Positions 13,300 to 33,306 are shown, counted from the stretch's first letter. The stretch: 64,000 nucleotides of DNA from Adiantum capillus-veneris (GCA_014529385.2 CM043960.1:35327396-35391395), one strand, 5' to 3'. Translations and numbers: made by a program. The notes: generated by a model not told the origin, from the sequence alone.

Positions 13300-15290
13300 C
13301 TTTTAAGCTCCATTAGTTAACCTTGCTCTTTGACAGACCATCTCTCATTTGGGCCCCTTTACCATTGGCCCCATGTTGAGATAGATCCGTAAGCACATGT
13401 CTATATTCTAACCCTTGTTCCCATTTGTTATCCCACATTAAATGATCAGTTTAATATGAGAAAATTGTTTGGGTTGGTTAGATATTAGATTTAATGACAT
13501 TACCTCTCTCTTGAAATCATAGTCATCCTTGACTATGAGGTAAAAGGGATAAAGCCATAGTCATTAGTCAATTTGTCTTAGCGGGTAGAGGATCCCTTTT
13601 TACCCTACGACATCATTCCAAGATGGATGACTAATCCATTTGGTGCTTGGGAGACATAGCTGTCGCAAGCATGTCAGCTCTTTAGTCCATTTCATCCTCC
13701 CAAGTAGAGTGACAAATTCTACATGGTGTTTGAGAGATGTCGTCATCCCAAGCATGATTCTTAGTATGAACACTACTTAAATTTTTGCACAATAAAGAGA
13801 GAATTAGTATTATAAGACAAAAACATTGATCATTTAAAAGAAACATGTTTATTTTCTTACTCTAATGTCGCAATGTAAGCGTTGACAAGGTTCATACTAT
13901 CCTTAAGTTGGATTCCTTGCATCCAATATCTAGCATCTTCAAAAGGATAATTTTTGAACTTAATACTAGTTTGGTACCAAAACAGGACACTTAAGTGTCC
14001 TTTTCTTCAAATTTAAATTAAATTCTACTTGCATTAGATGGTTTATTTAAGAAAACCCTCTTGATATGCTTAAATATGTTAGCTAGAGGGGTTTTAAAAA
14101 ATATAACCTTGCATTTTAGAATCTACCATGATCGGAAACTATACTCATAAAGTTGACCCTCGTAAGACTGCGATTGATGGTTTGAAGAAATCAACTTTAT
14201 AAGCTCAAGAAAAAATGAAGCAACCTTGCTAAAAATTTTAGGTGTCTTTTCCACAATTTCACTATAGATAATTGAAAGTTTTATGTGCAAAAAAATTGAC
14301 TTGGGAGTATATAAAATAATGGAAAGCTCTATGTGTTTGATATTTCCATTTCAAGCATATCGTTGTATACAAAGAAAAATATGTTTTTGATGTATTTGTG
14401 AGTTTTAGAAAGTGATACATTGCTTACCCTTTCCATTGAGGACTCAAGGTGGCAAGTAGAAGGGCTTTGGTATACAAAAATTATTGGATTATTTTAAATA
14501 TCCAAAACTGCATAAGAGAGAACTTTGATTTTTTCATTCTTGAGACATAAGCATTCAAAACCTCAAATAATATCAAACTTTCTATGTAGATCAACTAAAT
14601 GTAACAAAGTACGTAGTACATACATAATTGGGGTGCCCAAAACCTTGGTTTTAATTTTATTATGGATTTTCAAGAGTTTTTGCACGATACAAAATTCAAG
14701 ATAGAGTTCAAGCAACAAGATTTAATTGAGTTAGGGAGTCCAAAAAAACACGTAGTTTCTTGCTTTCAACATATAAAGTCATTCGTAGTTGTCAAATTGC
14801 ATTAGAATAGCCCCAATTCCACGAGGGGACCTTTGGAAGACCAAAATTATGCTCTTATTCAGCACGTGCTCAAGTATGAAATTATGTATATAACTTGCGT
14901 GTGACTTAGAAACTTGTCTTTAAAGTGCATTCCATTGTTTTGTAACACTAAGTGCTAACACTTGGCTTTTATAAACATAAAAAAGGCCATCTCTACAAAA
15001 AGATAAAAGAATTTTACGATTTTTTTTGCAAAACAGCTTAAGATTTTACTAAAATTTATGACTTAGAACTTCCCAAAATTCTATCCATACGGATTGTATT
15101 TTGACATGGAGAAAAATCCAGTGTTTTCTTTCCCTCATAAACAACCTATGGTAGAAGCAAGGTATAAAAAACTTCTTTCTAACTTGACAAATAAATTGCC
15201 AAACTTGGAAGGAAAACAGGACACTTTAGTGTCTCAGGACACTTAAGTGTCCAATTACAGAACTAGTGTTAATAAGATACCGTCTGATAA
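13300..15290. other. Non-coding segment bounded by palindromes; possible mobile element
   Basis: No coding frame is recognisable. The 16-bp palindrome GGACACTTAAGTGTCC occurs at 13985-14000 and at 15237-15252, the second next to a variant (ggacactttagtgtc, 15219-15233). The hexamer ACTAGT lies just outside both (about 13966 and 15265). This could be the long 3' LTR of the minus-strand Ty3/gypsy element that ends just above it, or a separate insertion. Neither TG...CA ends nor a polypurine tract is clear. Confidence 0.4.
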
Positions 15291-15359
15291 TCTTACCATG
15301 CCGTAGTACCTTGTCTTCATGCCGAAGGATAGCTTCGGGTTGTAGTACCTCTTCTTGAT

Positions 15360-15793
15360 CTTTGATTTCAGGAGGGTCTTCAATAATTTATTCATTTGGA
15401 GGCTCTCCTTTGTAGGGTTTGAGTAGGCTCACATGAAAAGCATTGTGTATGAGCCAATGGTTAGGAAAATTGAGTTGATAAGACACCTCATTGATTGGCT
15501 TCAAAATTTGAAAAGGACCATAGTATCTTTTTGCTAGTTTAGCATAATACTTTTGATGGCCCGTACAATTTTTGCTACTTTTGATACTTTTGATGCCTCA
15601 ATCAAGCCTTAGGAAACTTAAGTAAGACCCAATCATTTTCTTTGAACATTAAGGCCCTTCTGTGCTTGTCCGTAGTAGCTTTTTGCCTTAGTTGGGAGAT
15701 GGATATAGCCTCTTTAATCTTTTGAAAATATGCTTGCAGGTCATGGCTATACTCATCGGCAACGAAGATCTTCCCATGTACTTTAAGTAGCAA
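15360..15793 (-). pseudogene. Ty3/gypsy integrase C-terminal and chromo-adjacent region
   Basis: The first part (15602-15793) contains the helix preceding the GPY/F module and KENDWVLLKFPKA. After a frame change, 15400-15552 reads AKLAKRYYGPFQILKP, then VSYQLNFP and IHNAFHVSLLKPY, the GPY/F module of Ty3 integrases (YYGPFQI). The reading continues to about 15290 without a clear chromodomain aromatic cage, so membership in the chromovirus clade is likely but not proven. Confidence 0.85.
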
Positions 15794-16043
15794 GGGGCTT
15801 TTAGGTCTTCCCTCTATGATTTCAAAAGGCGCTTTTCTCGTAGAAGTATGGATAGTATTATTATACGTATACTCTACAAGAGGTAAGTATTTTTCCCATT
15901 GTGAGTGCTGATCTACTCTTTATAACATAGGTCTTTAGTAGATCAAGAATTGTAAGATTGGCTATCTCCCTTTGGCCATCCGCTTGTTGGTGATAGGACA
16001 AAGAGAAATTCAATCTTGTACCTAGATTTTCAAAGAGACCTTT

Positions 16044-16391
16044 TCAAAAATTACAGGTCATTCTAGGATCTCTATCTGACACGATGGATGTTGGCAATCC
16101 ATGGTGTTTGAAAATCTGGGATATGAAGAGAGTTGCCATTTGGTGTGCCTTAATAGTCTTCTTGACAGGGATAAAGTGTGCTTGCTTGCTAAACCTGTCG
16201 ATTATTATCCATATTCTCGTATTCCCATGGATAGACTTGGGTAATCCAAAGATAAAATCCATGGATATACTCTCCCATGGTGAATTAGGAATTGACAATG
16301 GTTGGAGTAATCCGGGTTGCTTCCCTCTATCATACTTGGTCTTTTGGCATACCACACATTTTGAAACATACTCTTGTATGTCCATTTTCAT
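16044..16391 (-). pseudogene. Ty3/gypsy integrase, zinc finger and core
   Basis: CVVCQKTKYD is the second half of the HHCC zinc finger. ISMDFIFGLPKS carries the first catalytic Asp, IWIIIDRFSKQAHFIPVK is the typical central strand, and SIVSDRDP carries the second catalytic Asp. The frame is lost before the catalytic Glu region. Confidence 0.92.
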
Positions 16392-16679
16392 GGTAGGCCA
16401 ATAAAAGTACGTCTCTACTCCTTAAAGAGTAGGTTGAATGCCTCTATGCCCCGCATATGGAGGAGCATGGGATTCATACATGACTTTCTCACGAAGGGAG
16501 TAGGTAACACATAGCCTATTTCCATGGAGAAGATAACCATCCTACAAGGTGAATGGTTCCTCTTTCTTCCCCAAATCAAGGGCTGACATTATGTCTTTAA
16601 AGTCAGGGTCAGTAGCATACTCATCTATCATAGAAGATAGATCATTGTGAGTTTCTATTGACACATCATTAACTTTTGG

Positions 16680-16976
16680 TCATTGTGAAAGTGCATCAGT
16701 CACTTGATTGTGCTTACCAGCAATGTGAGCAATGTGTAAAATAAATTTTCCCACCTCATTTGTTTGTCTGAAAGCTTTGTTTGCGTCATGAAGTACTTGA
16801 GACTTTGATGGTATGTTTGTAAAATGAATGGAGTCCCCAATAGATAGTGCTTCCATGTGTCTAAGCCTTCGGCTCTCATATGCTATGGCATGCCCTTCTT
16901 GAAGCAAGACTCCTGCAAGGCAATCACCACAAGCATCACGTTGGACCTCAAATGGCTTTGAGAGATCTAGAAGCAT
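16680..16976 (-). pseudogene. Ty3/gypsy RNase H, internally rearranged
   Basis: Starts LDLSKPFEVQRDACGDCLAG, in which the DA-x-G-x-x-x-GAVL pattern gives the first acidic residue of RNase H, then HAIAYESRRL. The C-terminal part IAHIAGKHNQVTDALSQ matches YIPGKxNxVADALSR. The middle is unusually short, so sequence between the two ends seems to have been lost. Confidence 0.85.
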
Positions 16977-17151
16977 AAGGACGTTTGGGAGGTAAGATTC
17001 TCTTTAAGCTTGTCAAAAGCACTTTGCTCCTTTGAGAGAATTTTGCTATGAAGCGTCTATAGTATGCACACGTACGAATAAAGCTTCTTGGCTCATGTAG
17101 ATTCCTTGGATTAGGCCATGCTTTTATTACCTCCAACTTTGATGGATCCAT
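16948..17151 (-). pseudogene. Ty3/gypsy reverse transcriptase thumb
   Basis: The sequence DPSKLEVIKAWPNPRNLHE followed by RSFIRTCAYYRRFIAKFS matches the RT thumb/connection region (DP-x-K-x-I-x-WP-x-P, R-x-F-x-G-x-YYRRFI). The normal Gly of SFLG is replaced (SFIR). A frame change leads into RNase H. Confidence 0.9.
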
Positions 17152-17180
17152 ATAGATACCATCTCGAGAGATAATATGAC

Positions 17181-17369
17181 CTAAGTATTGAATCTCTTAA
17201 AGGAAAAATTCACTTTTTTTAAATTGAGAAAAAGCTTATTCTCCCTTAATGCTTGAAAAATCACTTGGAGATGTTGCTTGTGTTCCTTCAAGGAATTGGA
17301 GTAGATGATGATATCATCAAAGAACACTCCAGTGAATTTGCGGTAGGGTCTAAATTTTTTCTCCATCAA
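17181..17369 (-). pseudogene. Ty3/gypsy reverse transcriptase palm (motif C)
   Basis: Directly follows the previous segment. GVFFDDIIIYS corresponds to the catalytic YxDD box (here FFDD preceded by F), and the following LKEHKQHLQVIFQALREN helix is standard for the family. A stop ends the frame at 17181 within the QYLGHII-like region. Confidence 0.9.
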
Positions 17370-17726
17370 TCAATTGAATGTAGCTGGTGCATTAATTAAG
17401 CCAAAAGACATGACTAGATAGTCATAAAGGCCAAACGTTGTACAAAATGCGGTCTTTAGGATGTCTTCATTCACTATCCTTATTTGATGGTAGCCACTTT
17501 TAAGGTCAATCCTACTGAAGTAGGTAGATCCTTGTAGGTTATCAAATAGATCTTTTACACGAGGTACGAGAAATCTGTTTTTGATAGTGATATGGTTTAA
17601 TGTGAGATAGTCCACACACATGCGGTATGTACCATCTTTATTTTGCACTAAAAGGACTGGAGAACAAAAGGGAGAATAACTAGGCCTCACCATCCCTTTG
17701 CCTACCAATTCCTGTACTTGCCTCAC
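17370..17726 (-). pseudogene. Ty3/gypsy reverse transcriptase, fingers and palm (motif A)
   Basis: Fragment begins in the fingers (VGKGMVRPSYSPFCSPVLLV) and carries RMCVDYLTLN, then YFSRIDLKSGYHQIR, where the Asp is the first catalytic residue (motif A). It ends near MSFGLINAPATFN, the B motif. The frame breaks just after this and continues in the 17181-17369 frame. Family assignment is secure. The conserved D-L-KSGYHQI and FGL-x-NAPATF blocks are typical of the family. Confidence 0.92.
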
Positions 17727-17769
17727 GGTCTCCTCTTGTTGAGCTTGTGAAACTTGATAGGGAGGTTTG

Positions 17770-18084
17770 TTAGGCGGTGAGCTTCCTAGCTAATAGGAGC
17801 TCAATTCGATGGTCATCATCCCCTCGTTTTGGAGGTAAGTCCATAGGGATATCATCGATGAACACATCTTGGAATCCTTTTAGAAAGTTACACAAGTCTA
17901 ACTCTTCTTGATTCCTACCATTCACCTTTGATGAAACATTAGGACCTTTTAGGGACTCTTTGACAAAAATCGACTCTTTGACAAAAATCATGTACGCAAA
18001 AACTAAGCTTTTCATTGATTTATCAAGGGCGAGAGGATTTACAAGTGGTATAGTACGACCAGACTCATTAGCATCTATATACAT
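17770..18084 (-). pseudogene. Ty3/gypsy protease-RT linker region
   Basis: The frame reads a stretch ending in GFQDVFIDDIPMDLPPKR, which fits the region between protease and reverse transcriptase in plant chromoviruses (F-x-DVF-x-DE-x-P-x-GLPP-x-R). A short local duplication (IFVKES twice) is visible. It ends in a stop directly before the RT segment. Confidence 0.75.
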
Positions 18085-18182
18085 AACTCATTTTACTTGA
18101 AAATGACTTGAACACCACAAAAATGACGTGAGGTGGTATTTGAGGTCGCTAAAACCAATTTCAAGTGGTTTTCCTAATTATT

Positions 18183-18346
18183 TGTCATGCCAAAGGTAGG
18201 ACTATAGGAGGGCACGGCCCTGACCAAGGGCCGACAGATACACATGCGGTATAGGGGCTATGCATAGCTAAGAGCCAGAGGGCCAAGGGCCTATATATAG
18301 GTATGGTTGGGTGGTTATTGGCATGTCTATATCCCTATGGCCTTTC
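18183..18346 (+). repeat. 5' LTR (~156-164 bp) of an LTR retroelement
   Basis: The LTR starts TGTCATGCC and contains gggccgaca, ggtataggggctatgc and ctatatataggtatgg. The same sequence is present at 23573-23687 plus 30340-30383 with about 13 differences over ~156 bp, so the two LTRs are roughly 8 percent diverged by my count. The shared part ends at ccctat (18338). The last few bases up to ...ctttca precede the primer-binding site, so the 5' LTR probably ends near 18346 and the other copy has lost its last ~8 bp. Confidence 0.9.
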
Positions 18347-18348
18347 AC

Positions 18349-18360
18349 TGGTATCAGAGC
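18349..18360 (+). promoter_or_regulatory. Primer-binding site for initiator tRNA-Met
   Basis: TGGTATCAGAGC is complementary to the 3' end of plant initiator methionine tRNA and is the usual minus-strand primer site of plant LTR retroelements. Its position 2-10 bp after the LTR fixes the element on the plus strand. Confidence 0.93.
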
Positions 18361-18403
18361 TCAAAGGGAAGGAAGGAGAAGGAGGGTGAAGGGAATGGAA
18401 GCA

Positions 18404-23572
<5,169 letters not shown>

Positions 23573-23687
23573 TGTCATGCCAAGGGTAGGACTATAGGAG
23601 GGCACCACCCTAGCCAAGGGCCGACGGATGCACATGCGGTACAGGGGCTATATATAGCTAAGAGCCAGAGGGCCAATGGCCTATATA
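23573..23687 (+). repeat. 3' LTR, left part, split by the CACTA insertion
   Basis: Matches positions 1-115 of the 5' LTR at 18183 and stops exactly at ...ctatata, where the CACTA element begins. The right part resumes at 30340. Confidence 0.93.
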
Positions 23688-23705
23688 CACTACAACACTA
23701 AATGA

Positions 23706-23832
23706 AGATATCGACGCGCCTATATCGATGGCCATGCCTTTCCACGCGTATATCGACGATAGTAGCGGGCGTCGCTATATGCGTCGATATACGCGTGGAA
23801 AGGCTTTATTTGCCACGCGTATAGCGACGCCA
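23706..23832 (+). repeat. Left subterminal repeats of CACTA copy 1
   Basis: Several copies in both orientations of a motif close to tatatcgacgc / gcgtcgatata and tatagcgacg are packed into 130 bp. En/Spm-type elements carry such arrays as binding sites for the TNPA protein. The role is inferred from family knowledge, while the motif clustering is visible. CG content is far above that of the surroundings. Confidence 0.75.
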
Positions 23833-23941
23833 AAAAAATTGGGTGAAAAAAGCGAAACCCGCGCGCAGGGGCCATTTTTGCCTGCTCGGGTCTTGGCCGA
23901 AACCTGCTGCGCAGGTATTATGTCCATCTCCACCCTCCCCA

Positions 23942-24877
<936 letters not shown>

Positions 24878-25180
24878 GGAAGTGGAGCTCCAGGAGTTAT
24901 GGCAGAGAAATAGGAAAATAGAGAAATAGAGAGAGATAGGAAAATAGAGAAAGAGAGATAGCGAGAGCGAGATCGAGAGAGAAAGAGAGATAGTGAGAGC
25001 GAGATCGAGAGAGAAAGAACGAGAGATAGAGTACGTAGACAGAGAAGAAACTATGGAACTAAAAGAGGCAAAGGGGTTTTGCCTGCTACATGCATTTCCA
25101 TGTACACTTGGGAGTGCACGTATGTGTCTACCCATATAGGATTTGACCAATAAAGACGAGATTTTGACCCGGTGGTCCTG

Positions 25181-25216
25181 ATCTCTGTACACCTCTGGAC
25201 CGAGGTGTACGGAGAT
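25181..25216 (+). other. Hairpin upstream of the CACTA transposase start (copy 1)
   Basis: Arms atctctgtacacctc and gaggtgtacggagat enclose the loop tggacc. All arm positions can pair, one as G-U. It lies ~110 bp before the first ATG of the transposase frame. The homologous hairpin of copy 2 (50964-51001) has substitutions but still pairs. Confidence 0.55.
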
Positions 25217-25258
25217 TGGGCAAGACTAGAGAATGCGAGGTAGTTTACATTGTGAGGA

Positions 25259-25303
<45 letters not shown>

Positions 25304-25324
25304 CAACATTCATAATAATTGTAG

Positions 25325-28233
<2,909 letters not shown>

Positions 28234-28327
28234 GTAAGTGTTTGTGTGAAGACTTTGATTTAAAATTAAGCTTAAAGTTAATTTAAACAACTGTGTTCTG
28301 ACGCTTTATTTTACTTTCTTTGTGCAG

Positions 28328-29465
28328 GACTTTAGTATAGCAGACGAGATTCCAGATCCCGCTTCCATGAGTGCAGATGCATTCATGGCTTCCGGATGAC
28401 GCCTGCTCAGATGGCAGAGGCTTCTCAGTACTGGGTAGCCAAAGGCACGGGTACTACGCCTCCGGGCTTCACACCCGAGGGTCCGACGCCTAGGGGGGGG
28501 ACGCCTACGGGGTTCAGGACGCCTATGGGTACGACGCCTTCTTCTCCCATCACGGCCGCTTCGACACCTATGGGTGGGGTAGAGGCGGGTACGTCCTCAT
28601 CTCCGCAGCACAGGCGTACTCGCCGATCTCGGCGATCGTCAGGTGGAGGTGGTGGTTGCTGTGGAGGAGGGTCCACAGATGCTTCGACCCCTCCTCGCTC
28701 ACGACCCCCGTCTTACCCAGGCACACCTCTCGACACACCTCTTGGCACACCTCGGACACCTTGGGGGGCACACGATCCTAGTGCCTCCAAGCTCTATACT
28801 GTACGGGGAGATGGTTCTGTTGACATGGATAGAGTCGGGACTGAGATGCGACAGCGGATTCGCTAGCTCGTGGAGCTGCAGTTTTCGACCAGCATTCTGA
28901 CGTCTTGGGATAAGCAAGAAAAGGAAAAAGTCACTTACATAGTGGAGACCATCCTGAGAGAGTACCAGCCTGCTTCGAGTTCTTCCGTTGTTTCAGCGCG
29001 GTGGATCAAGGGTGTTGCACAGGACACCATCAAACATCGACGAGATGCAGCTCCAAAGGCTTTCAGGACCGGCTCGCCGAAGCCTTCGGGCATCCCACAC
29101 GAGACGTGGCTGCAGATCAGGGAGGATGAGTGGACAGCGGCCACGCGGTTCAGACAGCAGCGTGAGGCCGCGCAGGTACGACAGATGACTAGGGGGACAT
29201 CTCATCTTGACAGCGGAGGCTTCAACACCTTTCGCTATGAGTTTGTGAGTTTCTAATCCAATCTTAACTATGGCATTTTTTAAAACACGATGAATCATGT
29301 ATTCTTATTACTTTGATTTTTTTATAAACGCAGAATCTTGCGATGCATAGAGCTCCATCACGCGAGGAGGAGTTAGATGGATATCGCAGAGGTATCTATG
29401 AAGTACTGAATGATCTTGAAGCTTCAGGAGAGCCTGTAGACTGGGAGGCCTTACAGTCTCACTGA
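28328..29465 (+). pseudogene. TNPA-like second protein of CACTA copy 1
   Basis: A second frame follows the intron that ends at 28327. In copy 2 it starts with ATG at 53103; here that codon reads ATA and a short deletion follows, so the start is lost. From 28396 the frame encodes a Gly/Thr/Pro-rich region with TP-x-G repeats and a basic stretch (RRTRRSRRSS). After one TAG (28864-28866; CAG in copy 2) comes a domain with HETWLQIREDEW, a coiled-coil-like region and SHLDSGGFNTFRYEF. A GT-AG intron of 89 bp (29245-29333, phase 0) leads to a last exon ending VDWEALQSH at 29465. Position after TNPD and general character fit the DNA-binding TNPA or Transposase_24 type proteins that bind subterminal repeats. 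This is inference, because the sequence itself is not one I can match securely. Confidence 0.6.
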
Positions 29466-29679
29466 TCGCTTGAGGTGAGACGTTAATATGTGTGAGTTGA
29501 TTTAATTAAGTCAGTATATGTGAAGTAATATCAATACTAATTTTGTGAGTTGTCTTATGTGCAGGTTGCGACGCCTAGTCATTAGTGGACCAGATTTCAT
29601 CTATATGCTTTGCAAGACACAGACACGCTTCTGTGTCTCTTTTTTGTACAAACAGTTAGTGTTCAGACAGTTATTGTTT

Positions 29680-29945
29680 CCCTTATGGTTATGATTATTG
29701 TCATTGTCATTGTATAGATAGTTATTGTTTCTGTTTCTGGTTATGCTTATGGTTATTGTTAATTTTGTTTATGGTTATGGTTATCTGCATTACGGTTTTG
29801 ATCAAAGTGGTTATAGCCGGTTATGGTTTTAAGTTATGGTTATGCTTTTAAGTTATGGTTATGGTGGTTCGTTATGGTTATGCTTTTAAGTTATGGTTAT
29901 GGTTCATTATGGTTATGCTTTTAAGTTATTGCTATGCTTTTCAGT
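29680..29945 (+). repeat. Degenerate GGTTAT hexamer minisatellite, copy 1
   Basis: Repeated ttatggttatgg and ttatggttatgcttttaag blocks fill the region between the last exon and the right end. The same array is present in copy 2 (54463-54770). It resembles but is not the plant telomere repeat (TTTAGGG). Confidence 0.85.
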
Positions 29946-30120
29946 TGGTACGGTTGTCTTTCATTGGCCTTAAATCTCATGTGAGATCCTACATGGATAG
30001 CATGTAGGAGGCGTATACATGAAATGGTTTTTTTTTTAAAGTTTATGTAAAAACAAAGGGAACTCTGCCGAAATTTTTGCGCACGGGAGCATGGTTGATA
30101 TTTTGGTGCTGCTTGCTTTC

Positions 30121-30202
30121 TTGGGCAGAGGGCAAGAAGTCTGGCTGTGGCTGTGTCCATCTTTTAACTGGGCAGAGGCCAGGCTACCTGCCCTCTGCCC
30201 AA
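30121..30202 (+). repeat. Inverted repeat near the right end of CACTA copy 1
   Basis: TTGGGCAGAGGGCA (30121-30134) and TGCCCTCTGCCCAA (30189-30202) are perfect reverse complements. The corresponding arms in copy 2 differ at one paired position on both sides, so pairing is kept. Confidence 0.9.
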
Positions 30203-30221
30203 AAAAAAAAAAATTCTGCTA

Positions 30222-30322
30222 TGGTCGTCGCTATGTGCGTCGCTAATAGCGACCGGTTTCACAGCGACGCGGATAGCGACGCGCATAGCGACGGGCCGCG
30301 TCGATATCTGCGTCGATAACAC
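30222..30322 (+). repeat. Right subterminal repeats of CACTA copy 1
   Basis: Contains about eight copies of gcgacg/cgtcgc-centred motifs (for example tagcgacgcg and gcgtcgatat) in mixed orientation, mirroring the left end. Probable TNPA binding sites by family analogy. Confidence 0.75.
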
Positions 30323-30339
30323 GTTTTTTTGTTGTAGTG

Positions 30340-30383
30340 ATATAGGTATGGTTGGGTGATTATTGGCATGTCTATCTCCCTAT
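30340..30383 (+). repeat. 3' LTR, right part, after the CACTA insertion
   Basis: Begins atataggtatggttgggtg, the direct continuation of the LTR in the 5' copy, and runs to ccctat. The final bases before the expected LTR end are absent, and no 5-bp target duplication of the retroelement is recognisable. Confidence 0.9.
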
Positions 30384-32200
30384 AAGATATATTTAGGAAT
30401 TTTGGGAATTATTCAAATCCCATTTTTTAAAATGAGACTTGAAATTGTAGTATTTTTTTGTTAAGTTTGACCTCATGGTTGTGTGCGGGGACCCTTTGTG
30501 CCATATAAATTGTAGCACTAGCACATGAACTGGGATTTGAAACTTGAGTTGAAGCTTCACTTGTTGCTACTATGTGGGATATTAAGAAGAGTATTAAATT
30601 TGATTTTGAGTCTCATATGGCTCACTTAAACTAGCACATGGACACACTAAACTTGGTTGAAGGCACTAGCACATAGATGTGAGACTCAAACCTAAATTCA
30701 ATCATCACTTATATTGTTTCTCTATAGGATATTAAGAGGAGGTTTGAAGCTAAATAGTTGCGCTAATCAAAAAATAATTCAAGACATTTTAAAGGGAGGC
30801 CAATGGAATCAAAAGCATCATCAAAGAGTACAATGTTAAGAAACTAGGATAAAAATGAGCAACAAAATTAGACTTGTTCACAAGCCCTTACTAAAGCAAT
30901 TTTCATGTTGAGGGGATCTCAAATGAGGATGGTTAGAAACACCAAGATAAAAAATGAAGAAAAAAAAGATATTAACACTTGTATTCTTAGTTCTGTAGGC
31001 AATTCATATTTACAATAAGATAAATGTGAGTTTCTAAGAAATATCAATCGGCTAAGGCTAATACATATATATCCTTAAAAATTGTGTTTCCTCTTGTACA
31101 TACTCTGTTTCTCTATTGCAAGCCAATTCATTTACTAGAGTGCTACAAGTATATCCCGGCTTGTCTTTGCATATATCATTCTAGGTAGCCATGCAATTGT
31201 TGTTCCCCTCAAAAAAGAAAAATCTCTTCACTTGATAGGCTCCACAATGTTGCAAAAATGAAGTATGTTTGTGCATATTCCACTTACATGGGGGGGAGGG
31301 AGTCTCTTTAATCAAAAGGTGGGGAATCTCTCTTATGAAGAGCATGATCATGCTTACTATTCCAACTAAATAATGTGTAAATACAGGCTACTTCCATAAG
31401 ATTATTCTCGTGGATTTGGTATCCTTTCATTACGTCGTATATCTTAAATATTAATAGATAAATATAAACACATCACTATCTAGCAAATCAAAGAGGAAAG
31501 GAGTATACTTCCCAATTCCAAATAAACCACTACTTGTCACAAGCTAGATTGTGGAGGGCATCTCTTTGAGAGAAAAGGGAGGAAATTTCTCTAATCAAGA
31601 GCACAAGCATGCATGCATTTGTAACTAAATAACACCTATATGAAGGATATGTCCATGAGACAATTACAAGGGAATGGTATCAAGCCACTTCAAAGTGTTT
31701 AGGAGCACCTTCAGAACCTTGTGAAAATCTAGCCCCAAAAAGTGGTTAACAACGGTCAACAAATTACTTGAAAGTGGTTTATAAGTGTAGTTTACCGGTT
31801 CTATACTCATTTTACCCGTTGTTAAGTGCTATTAAGAGCAATAGCCACATAAAGTGGTTTTACAAGGTTCTACTCGCTTTTTAACCATTATTAAGTGCTT
31901 ATACAAACAATAGCCCCCTAAAGTGATTGAAAGCACTTACCCTTTTGCTTCAAAGTGGATTTGAAGTGGTGGTTGAAAGCACTTTACCTGGTGCCTATTC
32001 TTACTATGCAAGGAAACAAAGTTATATTGCACGGTTCATAATAGCTGAGGTTGGTCTAGCAGATGCAATGGATGCGTAACGATCGCCTGCTGATATGACT
32101 TTGGTATATGTCTTTCTTAGTTAGAGAGACTCGGGTCTCTACTATCCAAAAACCAAACACAAGATACTTAATGTCCTTTGTGATTCATGTAGAATGATGA
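30384..32200. other. Old non-coding repeats
   Basis: No gene. A ~148-bp diverged tandem duplication starts at 30515 and 30663 (both gcactagcacat ... gatattaaga). A second pair of related ~260-bp segments lies at about 31310-31430 and 31580-31690. Degenerate repeats with aaagtggtt and ttaagtgct motifs fill 31740-31960. Confidence 0.55.
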
Positions 32201-32205
32201 ACTTG

Positions 32206-32768
32206 TCATTGACGTGGTATATCCGGGAAACGAATGTTCACATCCTCAAAGTGTATTCGTACGTTTGCAAAACGGATGTTTCCTTTACGTATACCCAGTG
32301 AAGTTGCAAGTGCTCTATTGGTACAGGGCCTTGCATCTACCTCATCCTTGGAATTAATCATAGTTGCCCTCTTAGAAAGTATTTCTCTAGCTGAATGTAG
32401 AACCTTGACTTCTGACAAGGTGCTACGAATGTTTGAAATCACTGCTCTCTCTATACAATGTACTGAGTTCTGCAGGTTACAAAACACTGGTTGCTAGAGT
32501 AGCTGATCAAATATGTCGCCTTGGAGTTTTTTGTCAATACTTGTGTCTGCTCTTGCCATCACTTTGACATATCACGAAGAACCTTCTTTTTTTGCTTCTC
32601 ATCAAGTTGGACATCCTTTCGCTTTTCAACACTGAGAGTGTTCCTTTGCCTCTCTCTTTGTTCCCTTTTTTGTGCAACCCAGTACTCTCGTAAGAATCCT
32701 GTGAAAGTATTCAAAACCTTCCTAGGTGTGCACCGGTGGGCACAGAGCCAGGTCTGGAAAACCTGCAT
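32206..32768 (-). pseudogene. Two unrecognised exon-like frames
   Basis: On the minus strand, 32559-32768 encodes a basic-acidic helical peptide (FTGFLREYWVAQKREQRERQ, VEKRKDVQLDEKQKKKVL), and 32206-32490 encodes a second peptide containing STLSEVKVLHSAREILSKRA and SLGIRKGNIRFANVR. Composition and lack of low complexity look more protein-like than neighbouring frames. The first ends in a stop, neither has a convincing start, and I cannot name a family. They may be decayed exons. Confidence 0.25.
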
Positions 32769-32889
32769 AGAAAGAGCTCAAGGCATGAACATACATCTAT
32801 AACAACCACGAAGAAGAGCTCAAGGCATCAAAATGAAAAAACATCTCACACACACACCTAGCTCGAGAGAAGGCTCCATCTTGTGTGCA

Positions 32890-32893
32890 TAGA

Positions 32894-32951
<58 letters not shown>

Positions 32952-32968
32952 AGAAGAAGAAGAAGAAG
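32890..32968. repeat. Microsatellite (GA)n then (GAA)n
   Basis: GA units from about 32890 to 32947 followed by about seven AGA/GAA units. Confidence 0.95.
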
Positions 32969-33306
32969 AGAGATTTATGGAGAAGAGCTATGGACACACA
33001 CTAGAGAAATGTGCGTAGCAAAGGAGAGAAAGGGGATGCTCTGTGCAAAACACGGTTGCAGAGAAGGGGAGAGAGAGGGAGAGCCTAGCTTGGTGTCTGC
33101 ATACCACATCCAACTTAAGGAGTGGGCATTTAAAAACGCACACCCCTAATTTTTTAATTGCCTTTTCATTATTGACTCAATGAGTTTCTTCCTGCGAAAA
33201 TCATTATTGACTCAATGACTCCCCCCCCCAAAAATCACTTGAAAAAGGAATGTCCAAGACAACCCTTTTTGGACCACCAATATATGCTTTGACAGTGTTA
33301 TGTTGT

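Larger units (their letters stand above)
15300..18084 (-). mobile_element. Decayed Ty3/gypsy LTR retrotransposon (chromovirus-like) pol
   Basis: Minus-strand fragments in canonical Ty3 order cover protease-RT linker, reverse transcriptase, thumb, RNase H, integrase and integrase C-terminal/chromo-adjacent region. Frames are broken by stops and shifts at almost every domain border. The 5' side ends abruptly next to the LTR of another element at 18183, and gag, PBS and 5' LTR are not seen, so the copy is truncated or was interrupted there. Individual domains are listed separately. Confidence 0.92.

Noticed and set aside
18349-18360. tRNA gene fragment
   Set aside because: The match is the complement of the tRNA-Met 3' end at the correct place after an LTR, which is a primer-binding site.
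29680-29945. Interstitial telomere repeat
   Set aside because: The hexamer is GGTTAT, not TTTAGGG or a common telomere variant, and it is a family-wide part of the CACTA element.
32883-33149. Basic frame over the GA/GAA tract
   Set aside because: Microsatellite translation followed by unremarkable sequence.
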